Part shown: positions 17,920 to 27,170 of the stretch, piece by piece
Position numbering within the stretch: the stretch's first letter is position 1
Layout: each line of letters begins with the position of its first letter
Origin: Gammaproteobacteria bacterium
Lineage (GTDB): Bacteria > Pseudomonadota > Gammaproteobacteria > DSM-16500
DNA length: 64,000 nt
Direction: 5' to 3'
Assembly (NCBI GenBank): GCA_013816845.1
Contig: JACDDU010000001.1
Span: forward strand, 186,001 to 250,000
Translations under genes and position numbers: made by a program
The notes under the pieces: model-generated
Database searches by the model: none
What the model was told of the DNA's origin: nothing
What the model saw: the letters and a program-made list of their open reading frames with translations, nothing else

Positions 17920-19068
17920 TTAACTTTTATAAGCTGTAAGTTGACCCTGAGCAGTCCATACATACACTATCTCATTTTCATCAACGAGCGGTGCTGTATA
18001 GATTGGGCCACCTAAAGTCGTACGTGCAACAAAACGGCCGTCATCCTTACTCAGCCAATGAATGTAACCTTCATGATCACCAACAATTAAATAATTTCTT
18101 AATGCAGCAGGTGCGGTAATGCCCCGCGCTAAAAGTTTTCCTTGCTGCCAATGGGTGGCACCGGTTTGGGCGTTGAAAGACCAAAGGTGACTTTGCGCAT
18201 CAGAAATATAAACAGCATCACGATCAGCAACCATGCCTGTGTAGGAAGAAATATCACGTGTCCATTGTGGGGTACCTGATAACCAATTTAACATTGCAAT
18301 TTTACCTTGGTACGTTGCGGCATAAAGATCGTCATGATACATGACAGGATCCGCGTTAATGTCGACCATGCGTTCAATGGCAAAAGCACCTTGGGGAATA
18401 GCAACTGGTTGACTCCATAGTTGATCGCCTAAATTAGCATTTAACTTTGCTAAGTTTCCGTTAGCAAAACCAACAATTACATTATTATTTTTAACGAGAG
18501 GTGTGCTCGACCCGCGTAAGATGAGCGCCGGTTCAGTTTGCTGATAGGACCAAAGTTCATGTCCATCTTCTAAACTTAAAGCGCGGACGTAGCCATTGGT
18601 ATATTTAACCACGACCCGATTTTGGGCGAGTACAGGCGTTGCTAAAATTTCACCGGGTCCCTGCGCCCGCCAAAACATGGCACCATTCAGCGTACTTAAT
18701 GCAACTGTTTCGCCTTTTTGCGTGCCAAAGACTACAACATCTTCATTGACTGCGACACCCGTGGTAATTGGAAATGTGGTGTTAATCTGCCAACAAATTC
18801 GGCCTGTCTGTTTATTGATTTTAGCAACAGTCCCACGTTGGCGTGTTACAAAAATAGCATTACTATTGGATCCAATCGGTTTTTTTAAATATTCTTCTGT
18901 ACCGCTGCCAATTTGAGCTGACCATATAGCGTGGGGAGAAATTTCTGGTTTGAAACGTGGTAGCGGCGCAGGTGAAGGTGCATTGTCTGTTTCAAAAAAT
19001 CCATTACAACCCGCTAACAAACCAATGAACAATAAAGTTAGAATATTTATTATTTTTTTTGAATACAT
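17920..19068 (-). CDS. bamB: Outer membrane assembly lipoprotein BamB
   Basis: Beta-propeller lipoprotein of the BAM complex. From ATG 19068 it begins MYSKKIINIL and has a lipobox LLAGC near residue 21, so it is lipidated and carried to the outer membrane. PQQ-type propeller repeats are seen as GRICWQINT, LNGAMFWRAQG, LEDGHELWSYQ and AQTGATHWQQG, ending with the last blade IYTAPLVDENEIVYVWTAQGQ. A longer frame begins at 19086, inside the overlap with yfgM, but the shorter start gives a normal signal peptide. Order yfgM-bamB-der is conserved. Confidence 0.94.
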   Translation of the reverse strand: MYSKKIINILTLLFIGLLAGCNGFFETDNAPSPAPLPRFKPEISPHAIWSAQIGSGTEEYLKKPIGSNSNAIFVTRQRGTVAKINKQTGRICWQINTTFPITTGVAVNEDVVVFGTQKGETVALSTLNGAMFWRAQGPGEILATPVLAQNRVVVKYTNGYVRALSLEDGHELWSYQQTEPALILRGSSTPLVKNNNVIVGFANGNLAKLNANLGDQLWSQPVAIPQGAFAIERMVDINADPVMYHDDLYAATYQGKIAMLNWLSGTPQWTRDISSYTGMVADRDAVYISDAQSHLWSFNAQTGATHWQQGKLLARGITAPAALRNYLIVGDHEGYIHWLSKDDGRFVARTTLGGPIYTAPLVDENEIVYVWTAQGQLTAYKS

Positions 19069-19082
19069 GAAATCAACTCGGA

Positions 19083-19730
19083 TCAAGCAGTTAAAGAAGT
19101 AATAGTCGCAAGACTATCGTATTTCATTTGTAATAAGGGCCGAATAATTTCAGCATTAGGTAATTCAGTCAAAGCTTTTTGGTAATGTCGACGCGCTGAC
19201 TGCGGATCTTTTAAGGCAAGATAAGCATCTCCACTTACTTCATCAGCTAATCCTTTAAATTGTTTATTATCAATACGCTGTAAAACCTTCAAACTTTCTG
19301 CCGGTTGATTGAGTGCAATTTGGACTCGCGCTAAGCGAATCTTTGCAATATCTTTAAATGAAGAAACTTTGCTTTGGTCAATAACCCAAGTCAATTGTTT
19401 AGCTGCCTCAGGATATTGTTTTAACTCTGCCGCATCACGAGCTAACATTAAAGCTGCCATCGTGCTGTAAGTTGTGCTGGGATAATGGGCAATCAGTTTT
19501 TTAGCCTGAACGGTGGTTCCTTTGGCATCATTTTGACTGCGTAAAGCGATCATCTCATCATAAACCGCACTCGCATGACTCATTATTTTAGCTTGCCGCT
19601 GTTGCCAATAACGTGTTCCCGCAACGAGAGCAATGGCAAGTAGAATTCCAGCAATAATCACGAAGCTATATTGCTTAATCCAATTCTTTAAAAGCGCTAT
19701 TTGTTCTTCTTCCGTTAAATAATCCGACAC
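19083..19730 (-). CDS. yfgM: YfgM-like TPR membrane protein (SecYEG ancillary factor)
   Basis: A 215-residue inner-membrane protein: short cytoplasmic N-terminus (MSDYLTEEEQIALLKNWIKQY), one transmembrane helix at about residues 22-42 (FVIIAGILLAIALVAG followed by RYWQQRQ), and a periplasmic TPR-like domain. This is the YfgM/DUF2133-type architecture; the E. coli protein associates with PpiD and SecYEG and hands over periplasmic clients. The gene sits directly before bamB, as in other gammaproteobacteria. Confidence 0.88.
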   Translation of the reverse strand: MSDYLTEEEQIALLKNWIKQYSFVIIAGILLAIALVAGTRYWQQRQAKIMSHASAVYDEMIALRSQNDAKGTTVQAKKLIAHYPSTTYSTMAALMLARDAAELKQYPEAAKQLTWVIDQSKVSSFKDIAKIRLARVQIALNQPAESLKVLQRIDNKQFKGLADEVSGDAYLALKDPQSARRHYQKALTELPNAEIIRPLLQMKYDSLATITSLTA

Positions 19731-20024
19731 AAAACACCTGTGAAAAGCAGCCTATTTGGGTTTGTATTAGAACAGATTTCTATCCGGGATGGAATGGGAG
19801 ATTAGAGTGTGATTTTTGAAAGAAATTTAAAAAAGCTACTACATAATTAAATTACTTTTCTAAGTTACAGGCTTACTTTAAAGGATAAAATTTGATTTAG
19901 CTTTGATAACTTACAGAGTATTTAAGAAAATGTTTATAAACATTTGATTTATAATAAAATAAGTTGTGCAAGCAAAATGCTATAATAAGTTATAAGTAAA
20001 TTAAACTTCAAAAACGGGGACAAT

Positions 20025-20516
<492 letters not shown>

Positions 20517-20656
20517 AATTTAAATTTTTGTATATCAGGAATGAGATTGAATTGATTAGTATAATTTTTAATTTTATATTCTAATCTCAATCCTTTAAAG
20601 CCGACCCGCTCAGTAAATAATCTTAACCTTAACCAGAGGGCACCATTTTAGCAATT

Positions 20657-21940
20657 CTACTTATGCTTCGTAATCTTTAACTTCAAATACTCCGCCAATT
20701 CATCTTGATACATTGTTTGTTGGGGTAAATTTTCCCGTAAAGATTTGAGCGATACGGCTCGGATTTTACGTTCGTGTTCACCAATGATAATGGCATACGT
20801 CGCACCACTTTTATCGGCTCTTTTGAGTTGATTTTTTAACGGACCACCGCCTGCGTGAACAATTAAATGCAGCGATGGGATTTTGCTGCGGAGGTAATCT
20901 GCAAGTTTAAGGCCAAGGACATAGGCAGCCATATCTTCGGTTACAAGGTAGGCGTGTAAATAAGTGTCTTTTTGGCTTTTCTTCAACTGTTGCAATAGTA
21001 AAACAGTGCGGTCCATGCCAATCGCAAAACCCAAAGCAGGTGTTGGTTTGCCACCAAGCTGTTCGACTAAGCCATCATACCGACCGCCTGAGCAAATGGC
21101 ACCCTGCGCACCGAGTTTATCCGTTACCCATTCAAATACAGTTTTGGTGTAGTAATCTAAACCGCGTACTAAATGCGTATTAATTTCAAATGGAATTTTT
21201 AATTGCGTCAGTAATTCTTGTAATGCTTCAAAATGATTAGCTGATTCTTCATCCAGAAAATCAATTAATTTGGGCGCATTCGCGATGAGCGCTTTCATAC
21301 TGGGATTCTTGCTATCTAAAATTCGCATCGGATTCGTTTCAAGCCTGCGGGTACTATCTTCATCCAATATTTTTTTATTTTTTTCAAAATAACGGATGAG
21401 TTCTTTCCGATAATTCTGTCTGGATAAGGGCGTACCCAGTGTATTAATTTCTAATTTGACGGATGAACGTAAGCCTAATTTATCTAAAATGACCGATGAC
21501 ATCAGAATAAGTTCAGCGTCAATATCTGGGCCGCTTAACCCAAAAATTTCTGCGCCACATTGGGAGAATTGACGATACCGACCTTTTTGGGGACGCTCAT
21601 GACGGAAGAAAGGACCGCCATACCATAAACGCTGAACTTGGTTGTATAAAAGTCCGTGTTCTATGCCAGCTCGAACGCAACCCGCGGTTCCTTCGGGCCG
21701 AAGGGTTAAGCTGTCTTCATTACGATCGAGAAAAGTATACATTTCTTTCTCGACGATATCGGTGACTTCACCGATAGAGCGCTTAAACAAATCAGTTTTT
21801 TCAACGATTGGGAAGCGTATTTCCTGGAAGCCATAACCTTGTAACACTTTGCGAATAACATATTCAGCGTGTTGCCATAAGAAGGTTTCCGGGGGTAAGA
21901 AATCGTTCATTCCTCGTATTGCTTGAATTATGTCGGCCAC
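20657..21940 (-). CDS. hisS: Histidyl-tRNA synthetase
   Basis: Class II synthetase charging tRNA-His. Motif 2 is GPFFRHERPQKGRYRQFSQCG; histidine-binding signatures are LVRGLDYYTKTVFEW and the Gly-rich CSGGRYDGLVEQLGG; the C-terminal anticodon-binding domain begins around LHAYLVTED. The length of 427 residues is typical. It begins two bases after the rodZ stop. In E. coli ispG lies between rodZ and hisS; it is missing here. Confidence 0.97.
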   Translation of the reverse strand: MADIIQAIRGMNDFLPPETFLWQHAEYVIRKVLQGYGFQEIRFPIVEKTDLFKRSIGEVTDIVEKEMYTFLDRNEDSLTLRPEGTAGCVRAGIEHGLLYNQVQRLWYGGPFFRHERPQKGRYRQFSQCGAEIFGLSGPDIDAELILMSSVILDKLGLRSSVKLEINTLGTPLSRQNYRKELIRYFEKNKKILDEDSTRRLETNPMRILDSKNPSMKALIANAPKLIDFLDEESANHFEALQELLTQLKIPFEINTHLVRGLDYYTKTVFEWVTDKLGAQGAICSGGRYDGLVEQLGGKPTPALGFAIGMDRTVLLLQQLKKSQKDTYLHAYLVTEDMAAYVLGLKLADYLRSKIPSLHLIVHAGGGPLKNQLKRADKSGATYAIIIGEHERKIRAVSLKSLRENLPQQTMYQDELAEYLKLKITKHK

Positions 21941-21942
21941 AT

Positions 21943-22614
21943 TTAATCCTCATCTATATCTTCTTCATTATTCATTATAGGCTGCCTTGGGGCGCTGAAA
22001 GGGGTTTCGCGCCTTGAACTAGCCATTCTTTCTTGTTTTGGGTTACCTGGAATTATCGTCTTAATTGGGGTATTAGGTACTGGTTGATTGGCAGCAATCG
22101 TCGGTAAGGCAGCATCTTGTTGTTTAATTTGTAAAATAGCAGCAGCAGTATTTTCAGCAACTTCTACCGGTATGATTGGATGCTCAGGAATGAGGTGGAG
22201 CGGCGATTTGGTATACCACCAAGCCCCAACTAAACCTAATAGAGTAAGAAAGATTAAGCCGGTAAGGAATTGCATCAATGAGTTACTGCTGGTTACAGGA
22301 ATGTATTGGGGTTTTAACAGCATGATTTCAGCATTTGATTTTTGTTTAATAGGCTCGATAGCTTTTTTAACTTCAAAATCAGGGATTTGCAAGAGCTTCC
22401 CATACGAGCGCAGATAGCCGCGGATAAATGTAACGGGCAAATCAGGTGGATAACGGTCTTTCTCCATCATGATGATGATTTTTTCAGATAAACGAAGTTG
22501 TTCTGCAGCGTCTTTTCGTTCAAGTCCTAAGCCCTCGCGAGCTGATTGCAAACGGCCCCCAAACGAGGTGATTGGTTTAGGCTCTGGTAAAGATGGGTTG
22601 ATAATATCATTCAT
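21943..22614 (-). CDS. rodZ: Cytoskeleton protein RodZ-like (HTH plus transmembrane)
   Basis: Bitopic protein linking MreB to the cell-elongation machinery. The N-terminal Cro/C1-type HTH domain reads LQSAREGLGLERKDAAEQLRLSEKIIIMMEKD and TFIRGYLRSYGKLLQIPD; a basic juxtamembrane stretch is followed by a transmembrane helix (FLTGLIFLTLLGLVGAWWY) at about residues 121-139. The periplasmic part is only about 80 residues, low complexity and Pro/Gln-rich, so the C-terminal beta domain of E. coli RodZ is lacking. ATG 22614 is used; a GTG nine bases upstream is possible because AAAGGA lies between the ideal spacings of the two. Confidence 0.85.
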   Translation of the reverse strand: MNDIINPSLPEPKPITSFGGRLQSAREGLGLERKDAAEQLRLSEKIIIMMEKDRYPPDLPVTFIRGYLRSYGKLLQIPDFEVKKAIEPIKQKSNAEIMLLKPQYIPVTSSNSLMQFLTGLIFLTLLGLVGAWWYTKSPLHLIPEHPIIPVEVAENTAAAILQIKQQDAALPTIAANQPVPNTPIKTIIPGNPKQERMASSRRETPFSAPRQPIMNNEEDIDED

Positions 22615-22698
22615 AGACAGCACTTATCCTTTAGTTCAAAAGCGTCGAATCCCTGTGATTTATAATAATATGATGTTCACAGCGCTTCGCCAATCTTT

Positions 22699-23844
22699 TT
22701 AAGTGTGCTGAGATTGATTTGCTAATTTTGCTATCTGGGCTTGATGCTGAACTTGTCGCTTCGTGCGATCTTGAACTTGTCCAACAAGTTGCCCACAAGC
22801 GGCATCAATCTCATCACCTCGTGTTCTTCGGACAGTTGTGTTTAAACTTGCATTCAATAAAATGTCACGGAACCGTGCAATCGTGTCATCATCCGAACGT
22901 TTATAAATAGTGTGAGGGAAAGGGTTGAAAGGAATGAGATTAACTTTAACGCGAATGCCCTCTAACAATTTGATTAATGCTCTCGCATCCTTCGCAGTAT
23001 CATTAACACCCGCTAACATGACATATTCCATGGTAATTGATCGTCTCGGATCTTGAGCGAAATACGCACGGCAGGCTTGCATTAAGAGTTTTAATGGATA
23101 TTTCTTATTAATGGGTACTAACTCATCACGTAATTGATCATGCGGTGCATGCAAGGAAACCGCTAAAGCGACGTCAGTTTCTTCGCGTAATCGGTAGATC
23201 ATGGGAACTACACCTGCCGTACTTACCGTGACGCGACGTTTTGATAAACCATAAGCAAAATCATCCAGCATTAAATTTAATGCTGGAATAAGATTATCAA
23301 AATTAAGTAAGGGTTCGCCCATGCCCATCATGACAACATTTGTAATGCGTTGCACTCCGTTTGCCATTTTTTCTAATGTGCGTTCAGCAATAAATAATTG
23401 AGAAATTATTTCTGCGGTTGTTAAATTCCGATTAAAACCTTGTTTACCGGTCGAGCAAAAGTCGCAATTTAAAACGCATCCCACTTGCGAGGAAATGCAT
23501 AGGGTGCCACGATTTTTTTCTGGAATAAAAACAGACTCGATACAATTGCCATCTTTAAGTTTTAATAACCATTTTTGTGTGCCATCAGTGGCTTGATTGT
23601 TATAGATGACTTCAGGTAATTGAATCGTTGCAATCGCACAGAGCTTTTCACGCAAACTTTTACTGATATTACTCATCGCAGCAAAGTCACTAAAACCCTT
23701 TGTATGAATCCATTGCATGATTTGCTCGGCGCGATAAGGTGCTTCTTCAATAGAAGCCAAATAACCTTTTAAACCTTTTCGATCAAAGCCGAGCAAATTG
23801 ACAAGCTTTTTATCGGAAGTCGTTAACACGTTATGCAAGTTCAC
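22699..23844 (-). CDS. rlmN: Dual-specificity rRNA/tRNA methyltransferase RlmN
   Basis: Radical SAM enzyme methylating C2 of A2503 in 23S rRNA and A37 in some tRNAs. The iron-sulfur motif C-x3-C-x2-C is read as [19 protein letters not shown]; also present are [56 protein letters not shown] and the C-terminal [15 protein letters not shown] with the methyl-carrying cysteine. The start is GTG 23844, overlapping the ndk stop by 14 bases; no clear ribosome site is seen, so translation may be coupled to ndk. Another GTG five codons in is an alternative. Confidence 0.95.
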   Translation of the reverse strand: MNLHNVLTTSDKKLVNLLGFDRKGLKGYLASIEEAPYRAEQIMQWIHTKGFSDFAAMSNISKSLREKLCAIATIQLPEVIYNNQATDGTQKWLLKLKDGNCIESVFIPEKNRGTLCISSQVGCVLNCDFCSTGKQGFNRNLTTAEIISQLFIAERTLEKMANGVQRITNVVMMGMGEPLLNFDNLIPALNLMLDDFAYGLSKRRVTVSTAGVVPMIYRLREETDVALAVSLHAPHDQLRDELVPINKKYPLKLLMQACRAYFAQDPRRSITMEYVMLAGVNDTAKDARALIKLLEGIRVKVNLIPFNPFPHTIYKRSDDDTIARFRDILLNASLNTTVRRTRGDEIDAACGQLVGQVQDRTKRQVQHQAQIAKLANQSQHT

Positions 23845-24277
23845 TTAAAGGAATGTAATTGAACACTTCAGATTGCTTAAAAAAGAAATTAATTTCTTGT
23901 TGGGCAGTTTCTGGGGAGTCTGAACCATGTACAGCATTATGATCAATCGAATCCGCAAAATCAGCCCGAATCGTGCCAACGGCTGCTTCTTTTGGATTGG
24001 TTGCACCCATGATTTCTCGATTGAGCGCAATGGCATTATCCCCTTCTAAGACTTGGACTAAGAGCGGTCCGGAACTCATAAAGGAAACAAGCGCTTTAAA
24101 GAAAGGACGTTCTTTATGGATTGCGTAAAATTCGCTGGCCTGCGCTTCTGTCAAGTGCATCATTCTAGCTGCAGCGATCCGTAACCCACGCTTTTCAAAG
24201 CGATTAATAATTTCGCCGATCAGATTTTTGGCAACGGCATCGGGCTTGATAATGGATAACGTTTTTTCGGTGGACAT
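23831..24277 (-). CDS. ndk: Nucleoside diphosphate kinase
   Basis: Exchanges the gamma phosphate between NTPs and NDPs through a phospho-histidine. The 148-residue protein begins with the standard [18 protein letters not shown], contains [33 protein letters not shown] and the active-site segment [16 protein letters not shown]. It is the first gene of the minus-strand run ndk-rlmN-rodZ-hisS; GAAAGAG lies just upstream of its ATG. Confidence 0.97.
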   Translation of the reverse strand: MSTEKTLSIIKPDAVAKNLIGEIINRFEKRGLRIAAARMMHLTEAQASEFYAIHKERPFFKALVSFMSSGPLLVQVLEGDNAIALNREIMGATNPKEAAVGTIRADFADSIDHNAVHGSDSPETAQQEINFFFKQSEVFNYIPLSELA

Positions 24278-24401
24278 ACTCTTTCTCCAAAATAGGTGTG
24301 TGTAAAAGAATAGTTAATTTAAGCGTGAAGGGTTAATTATTATTATTTGCCTGTTTCTTTAAACTCTGATGGATAAGCGATAAATATGGCTGGCATTATA
24401 C

Positions 24402-25703
24402 CTAATTTTTAATTTTTTCGCGCCAGCTTTGTGCCTTTCTTAAAAGCTCAGCTTCATCTAAGGTGGTTAATTCGCGGTTTTTAAGTAATTGTTTGCCCCT
24501 GACCCAAACATCCGTTACTTGAGTGCGATCTGCAGCATAAACAATTTGCGAAATGGGATGATAGACTGGCGCAGTTTCAATGGCATTGAGATTAATTGCT
24601 ATAAAATCAGCAGACTTACCCTTCTCTAACGAGCCTGTTATATGATCAATTCCGAGCGCTTTAGCACCATGGCGTGTTGCCATCTTTAACACGTTGTAGG
24701 CGGACAAAGCTTTAGGATCGTCAGCGGTCATTTTCCCAAGGAAAGCAGCCGTTCGCATTTCACCCATCATATTCAAATCATTATTACTCGCAGCACCATC
24801 TGTGCCGAGCGCTACATTGATATTGGCATTCAGTAATTGTTGAACCGGGCAGCTTCCACTTACAATTTTTAAATTAGATTCAGGGCAATGGACAATATTA
24901 GGTTTTTTCTCTTGCAAGATTTCCATATCACTTTGATCGATTTGTGTCATATGAATCGCAATGAGCCGATCATTAACAAGTCCAATGTTATTTAAACGAT
25001 GCAAGGGACGGAGTTGATTGGGAATAATTTCACTTATTGCTTCTTGTAAGTGAATATTAACGCGTAATTGATATTGGTCAGCTAATGTTTTGACTTTTAT
25101 CAGTTCATGTTCAGATACGGTATACGTCGAGTGCGGCGCAAGCGTTACAATAATATTTTCATGGTTTTTATATTCTTCAAAGAACGCGAGACCTTTCGCA
25201 AAATATTCATCAGGTGTCTTCGCCCAAGCAGTGGGTACGTTGATGACAGTGATGCCAATTCCTGCGCGTATGCCCGACTGAATAACCGCATCTGCAGTTG
25301 CATTCAAATAGAAATACATATCATTAAAACAAGTTGTGCCGGAACGTATCATTTCAGCGATGGCGAGGGTTGTTCCATCGTAAACAAAATCATGGCTCAC
25401 CCATTTTTCTTCGGCAGGCCAAATATATTGTTTTAACCAATCCATTAATTCTAAATCATCTGCAAGTCCACGAAATAAATTCATCGCGGCGTGGGTGTGA
25501 GCATTAATGAAACCGGGTAAGACAGCATGCGTTGAATAATATTCAGCTGCAAGCGCTTGATAAAAATCATCGACCGTGGCAGTCGGTAAAATATCAATAA
25601 TTTTGTCGTCTTTAATACATAAGGTGTGATTATCGAGAACAGGGGCTGCATCATTGCAAGTAATGACCCAAGCAGCATGAATGAAGCGATCGACAATTTG
25701 CAT
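24402..25703 (-). CDS. mtaD: 5-methylthioadenosine/S-adenosylhomocysteine deaminase-type amidohydrolase
   Basis: Metal-dependent hydrolase of the amidohydrolase superfamily, 433 residues from ATG 25703. Metal and catalytic motifs are PGFINAHTHAAMNLFRGLADDL, VTLAPHSTYTVS, RVNIHLQEA, IVHCPESNLKI and the Asp in LGTDGAASNND. The pattern with the long WPAEEKWVSHDFVYDGTTLA region fits the MtaD/SsnA-like deaminase group acting on methylthioadenosine, SAH or adenosine; the exact substrate is not certain. A longer frame runs into tRNA-Ser and is rejected. GGGGTA lies 5 bases before the chosen start. Confidence 0.85.
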   Translation of the reverse strand: MQIVDRFIHAAWVITCNDAAPVLDNHTLCIKDDKIIDILPTATVDDFYQALAAEYYSTHAVLPGFINAHTHAAMNLFRGLADDLELMDWLKQYIWPAEEKWVSHDFVYDGTTLAIAEMIRSGTTCFNDMYFYLNATADAVIQSGIRAGIGITVINVPTAWAKTPDEYFAKGLAFFEEYKNHENIIVTLAPHSTYTVSEHELIKVKTLADQYQLRVNIHLQEAISEIIPNQLRPLHRLNNIGLVNDRLIAIHMTQIDQSDMEILQEKKPNIVHCPESNLKIVSGSCPVQQLLNANINVALGTDGAASNNDLNMMGEMRTAAFLGKMTADDPKALSAYNVLKMATRHGAKALGIDHITGSLEKGKSADFIAINLNAIETAPVYHPISQIVYAADRTQVTDVWVRGKQLLKNRELTTLDEAELLRKAQSWREKIKN

Positions 25704-25734
25704 AACTACCCCGAATTCTTTTGCAAGTTTTGTG

Positions 25735-25824
25735 CGGAGAGGGAGGGATTCGAACCCTCGTGGGAGCATAAACTCCCCATCCGATTTCGAGTCGGCGCCG
25801 TTATGACCGCTTCGGTACCTCTCC
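25735..25824 (-). tRNA. tRNA-Ser (anticodon CGA)
   Basis: A 90-base minus-strand cloverleaf with the long variable arm typical of serine tRNA. Acceptor GGAGAGG pairs with CCTCTCC; the anticodon loop CTCGAAA reads CGA; the TPC loop is GTTCGAATC; the discriminator is G. The 3' CCA is not encoded. It lies 31 bases upstream of the amidohydrolase start. Confidence 0.95.
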
Positions 25825-25887
25825 TAGACCCAATACTTCCCGAATTATACTGACTCTCAAGGTAGATGCTAGCCTGAGAGAAGAATT

Positions 25888-26127
25888 TTATTCTAAACCA
25901 GGTGGGGTAATGCTGACTTCTTTATCTTTGTTGGGATAGTAATGATAGGGGACGGGGTAATCATTTCTAAATTGATCAGAAGATAAACCAGGTGGAATTT
26001 TTAAGGGTTGGATCATGGATGCTTTTAAATATTCTTGACTACTACTATTGATGAAGTAAGCCTTTGAACCACAACCCGCAACAAGCAGGCTTGATAATAA
26101 AATAGGTGCAACTTTTCGAATAATCAT
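25888..26127 (-). CDS. Short BamC-like lipoprotein
   Basis: A 79-residue protein with a lipoprotein signal (SSLLVAGCGSK, lipobox LVAGC). The mature part, with SQEYLKASMIQPLKIPPGLSSDQFRNDYPVP, resembles the unstructured N-terminal region of BamC (NlpB) that contacts BamD: the YLKA-hydrophobic-PLKIPPGL pattern is its core. The two helix-grip domains of full-length BamC (about 340 residues) are absent. It overlaps dapA by 4 bases (ATGA), and dapA-bamC is the normal gammaproteobacterial arrangement, which supports a shortened BamC rather than an unrelated lipoprotein. Confidence 0.75.
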   Translation of the reverse strand: MIIRKVAPILLSSLLVAGCGSKAYFINSSSQEYLKASMIQPLKIPPGLSSDQFRNDYPVPYHYYPNKDKEVSITPPGLE

Positions 26128-27026
26128 GAATGAACTTCAACTCCTGCTTCAATTTCAACCCCTGCACGGTGCATAGCCTGCATCACGTTAGGTTGATACT
26201 TTGGATCTAATTTTAATAAAGGAAGACGAATTCCGCTTTTAATTTTACCCATTTGATTGAGCGCCCATTTCGTAGGAATGGGATTTGACTCATCAAATAA
26301 ATGTTGATGCAATCCCATCAGTCTATCGTTAAGCGATCTCGCTGTTGGATGATCACCAACCAGCGCGGCTTTACAGAGCAAATGCATTTTTTCAGGCGCA
26401 ATATTGGCAGTAACTGAAATGACACCATTCGCACCCTGTTGCATTAAAGCAAGTGCGGTCGCATCGTCACCACTCCAAATATAAAAGTTTTGGCCACAAG
26501 CGCGCCTAATTTCACTTGCTCTTTCCACTATGCCCGTCGCTTCTTTGATGCCTATAATGTTTTTAATCTGAGCAAGTTTCGCAACCGTTTCAGGCAAAAT
26601 ATCACAAGCTGTGCGTCCAGGCACATTGTAAAGAATTAAAGGAATATCTACAGCTAGCGCAATACTTTTGTAGTGATTCACTAAACCATTTTGAGTTGGC
26701 TTATTGTAATAAGGTGTTACAACTAAGCAAGCATCTGCACCAGCCCGCTTTGCATTCTGGGTTAAGTTGATGGTTGACTTTGTTGCATTGCTTCCACTAC
26801 CTGCGATAACCGGCACGCGTCCTGCGACTTGTTTAACCACGGTTTCAATGATAAAAAAATGCTCATCGCTGTCCAAGGTTGCCGATTCTCCCGTCGTCCC
26901 TGTAGCCACAATCGCATCTGTGCCGCTCTCAATATGCCATTCAACTAAAGCTTTTAAAGCCTCTATATCGATGGTTTCATCATCAAACATGGGAGTGACA
27001 AGGGCCACTAAGCTACCTTTAAACAT
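26124..27026 (-). CDS. dapA: 4-hydroxy-tetrahydrodipicolinate synthase
   Basis: Condenses pyruvate and aspartate semialdehyde in lysine/diaminopimelate synthesis. The 300-residue protein begins MFKGSLVALVTPM; the family signatures GTTGESATLDSDEH, VVTPYYNKPTQNGLVNHY (catalytic Tyr) and IIGIKEATG (Schiff-base Lys) are intact. ATG 27026 is chosen because GGAAG precedes it and the protein then starts like its relatives; the longer frame to 27116 is not supported. bamC-like overlaps its end. Confidence 0.96.
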   Translation of the reverse strand: MFKGSLVALVTPMFDDETIDIEALKALVEWHIESGTDAIVATGTTGESATLDSDEHFFIIETVVKQVAGRVPVIAGSGSNATKSTINLTQNAKRAGADACLVVTPYYNKPTQNGLVNHYKSIALAVDIPLILYNVPGRTACDILPETVAKLAQIKNIIGIKEATGIVERASEIRRACGQNFYIWSGDDATALALMQQGANGVISVTANIAPEKMHLLCKAALVGDHPTARSLNDRLMGLHQHLFDESNPIPTKWALNQMGKIKSGIRLPLLKLDPKYQPNVMQAMHRAGVEIEAGVEVHS

Positions 27027-27106
27027 ACTTGCTTCCTTTAAGTAATGTCTTCTATTTTGCCTGGACTTATTATCGCTTGCCCTTATCGTTTGTCTATAAT
27101 TTTTTA

Positions 27107-27133
27107 TTGACTTCATGAAGACTTGTCTATAAT
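27107..27133 (+). promoter_or_regulatory. Candidate sigma-70 promoter for the glycosyltransferase gene
   Basis: TTGACT at 27107-27112 and a perfect TATAAT at 27128-27133 are 15 bases apart, somewhat short of the ideal. TTGTCTATAAT occurs twice here (27090-27100 and 27123-27133). The element lies 38 bases before ATG 27171. Confidence 0.4.
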
Positions 27134-27170
27134 AAGGCCATTTCTTCTTTCAAAAATTATTAGGCGGCCT

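Noticed and set aside
25704-25769. N-terminal extension of the amidohydrolase gene
   Set aside because: It runs into tRNA-Ser; ATG 25703 has its own ribosome site.
27123-27170. TTG start for the glycosyltransferase
   Set aside because: Overlaps the -10 element; ATG 27171 is preceded by AGGCGG.
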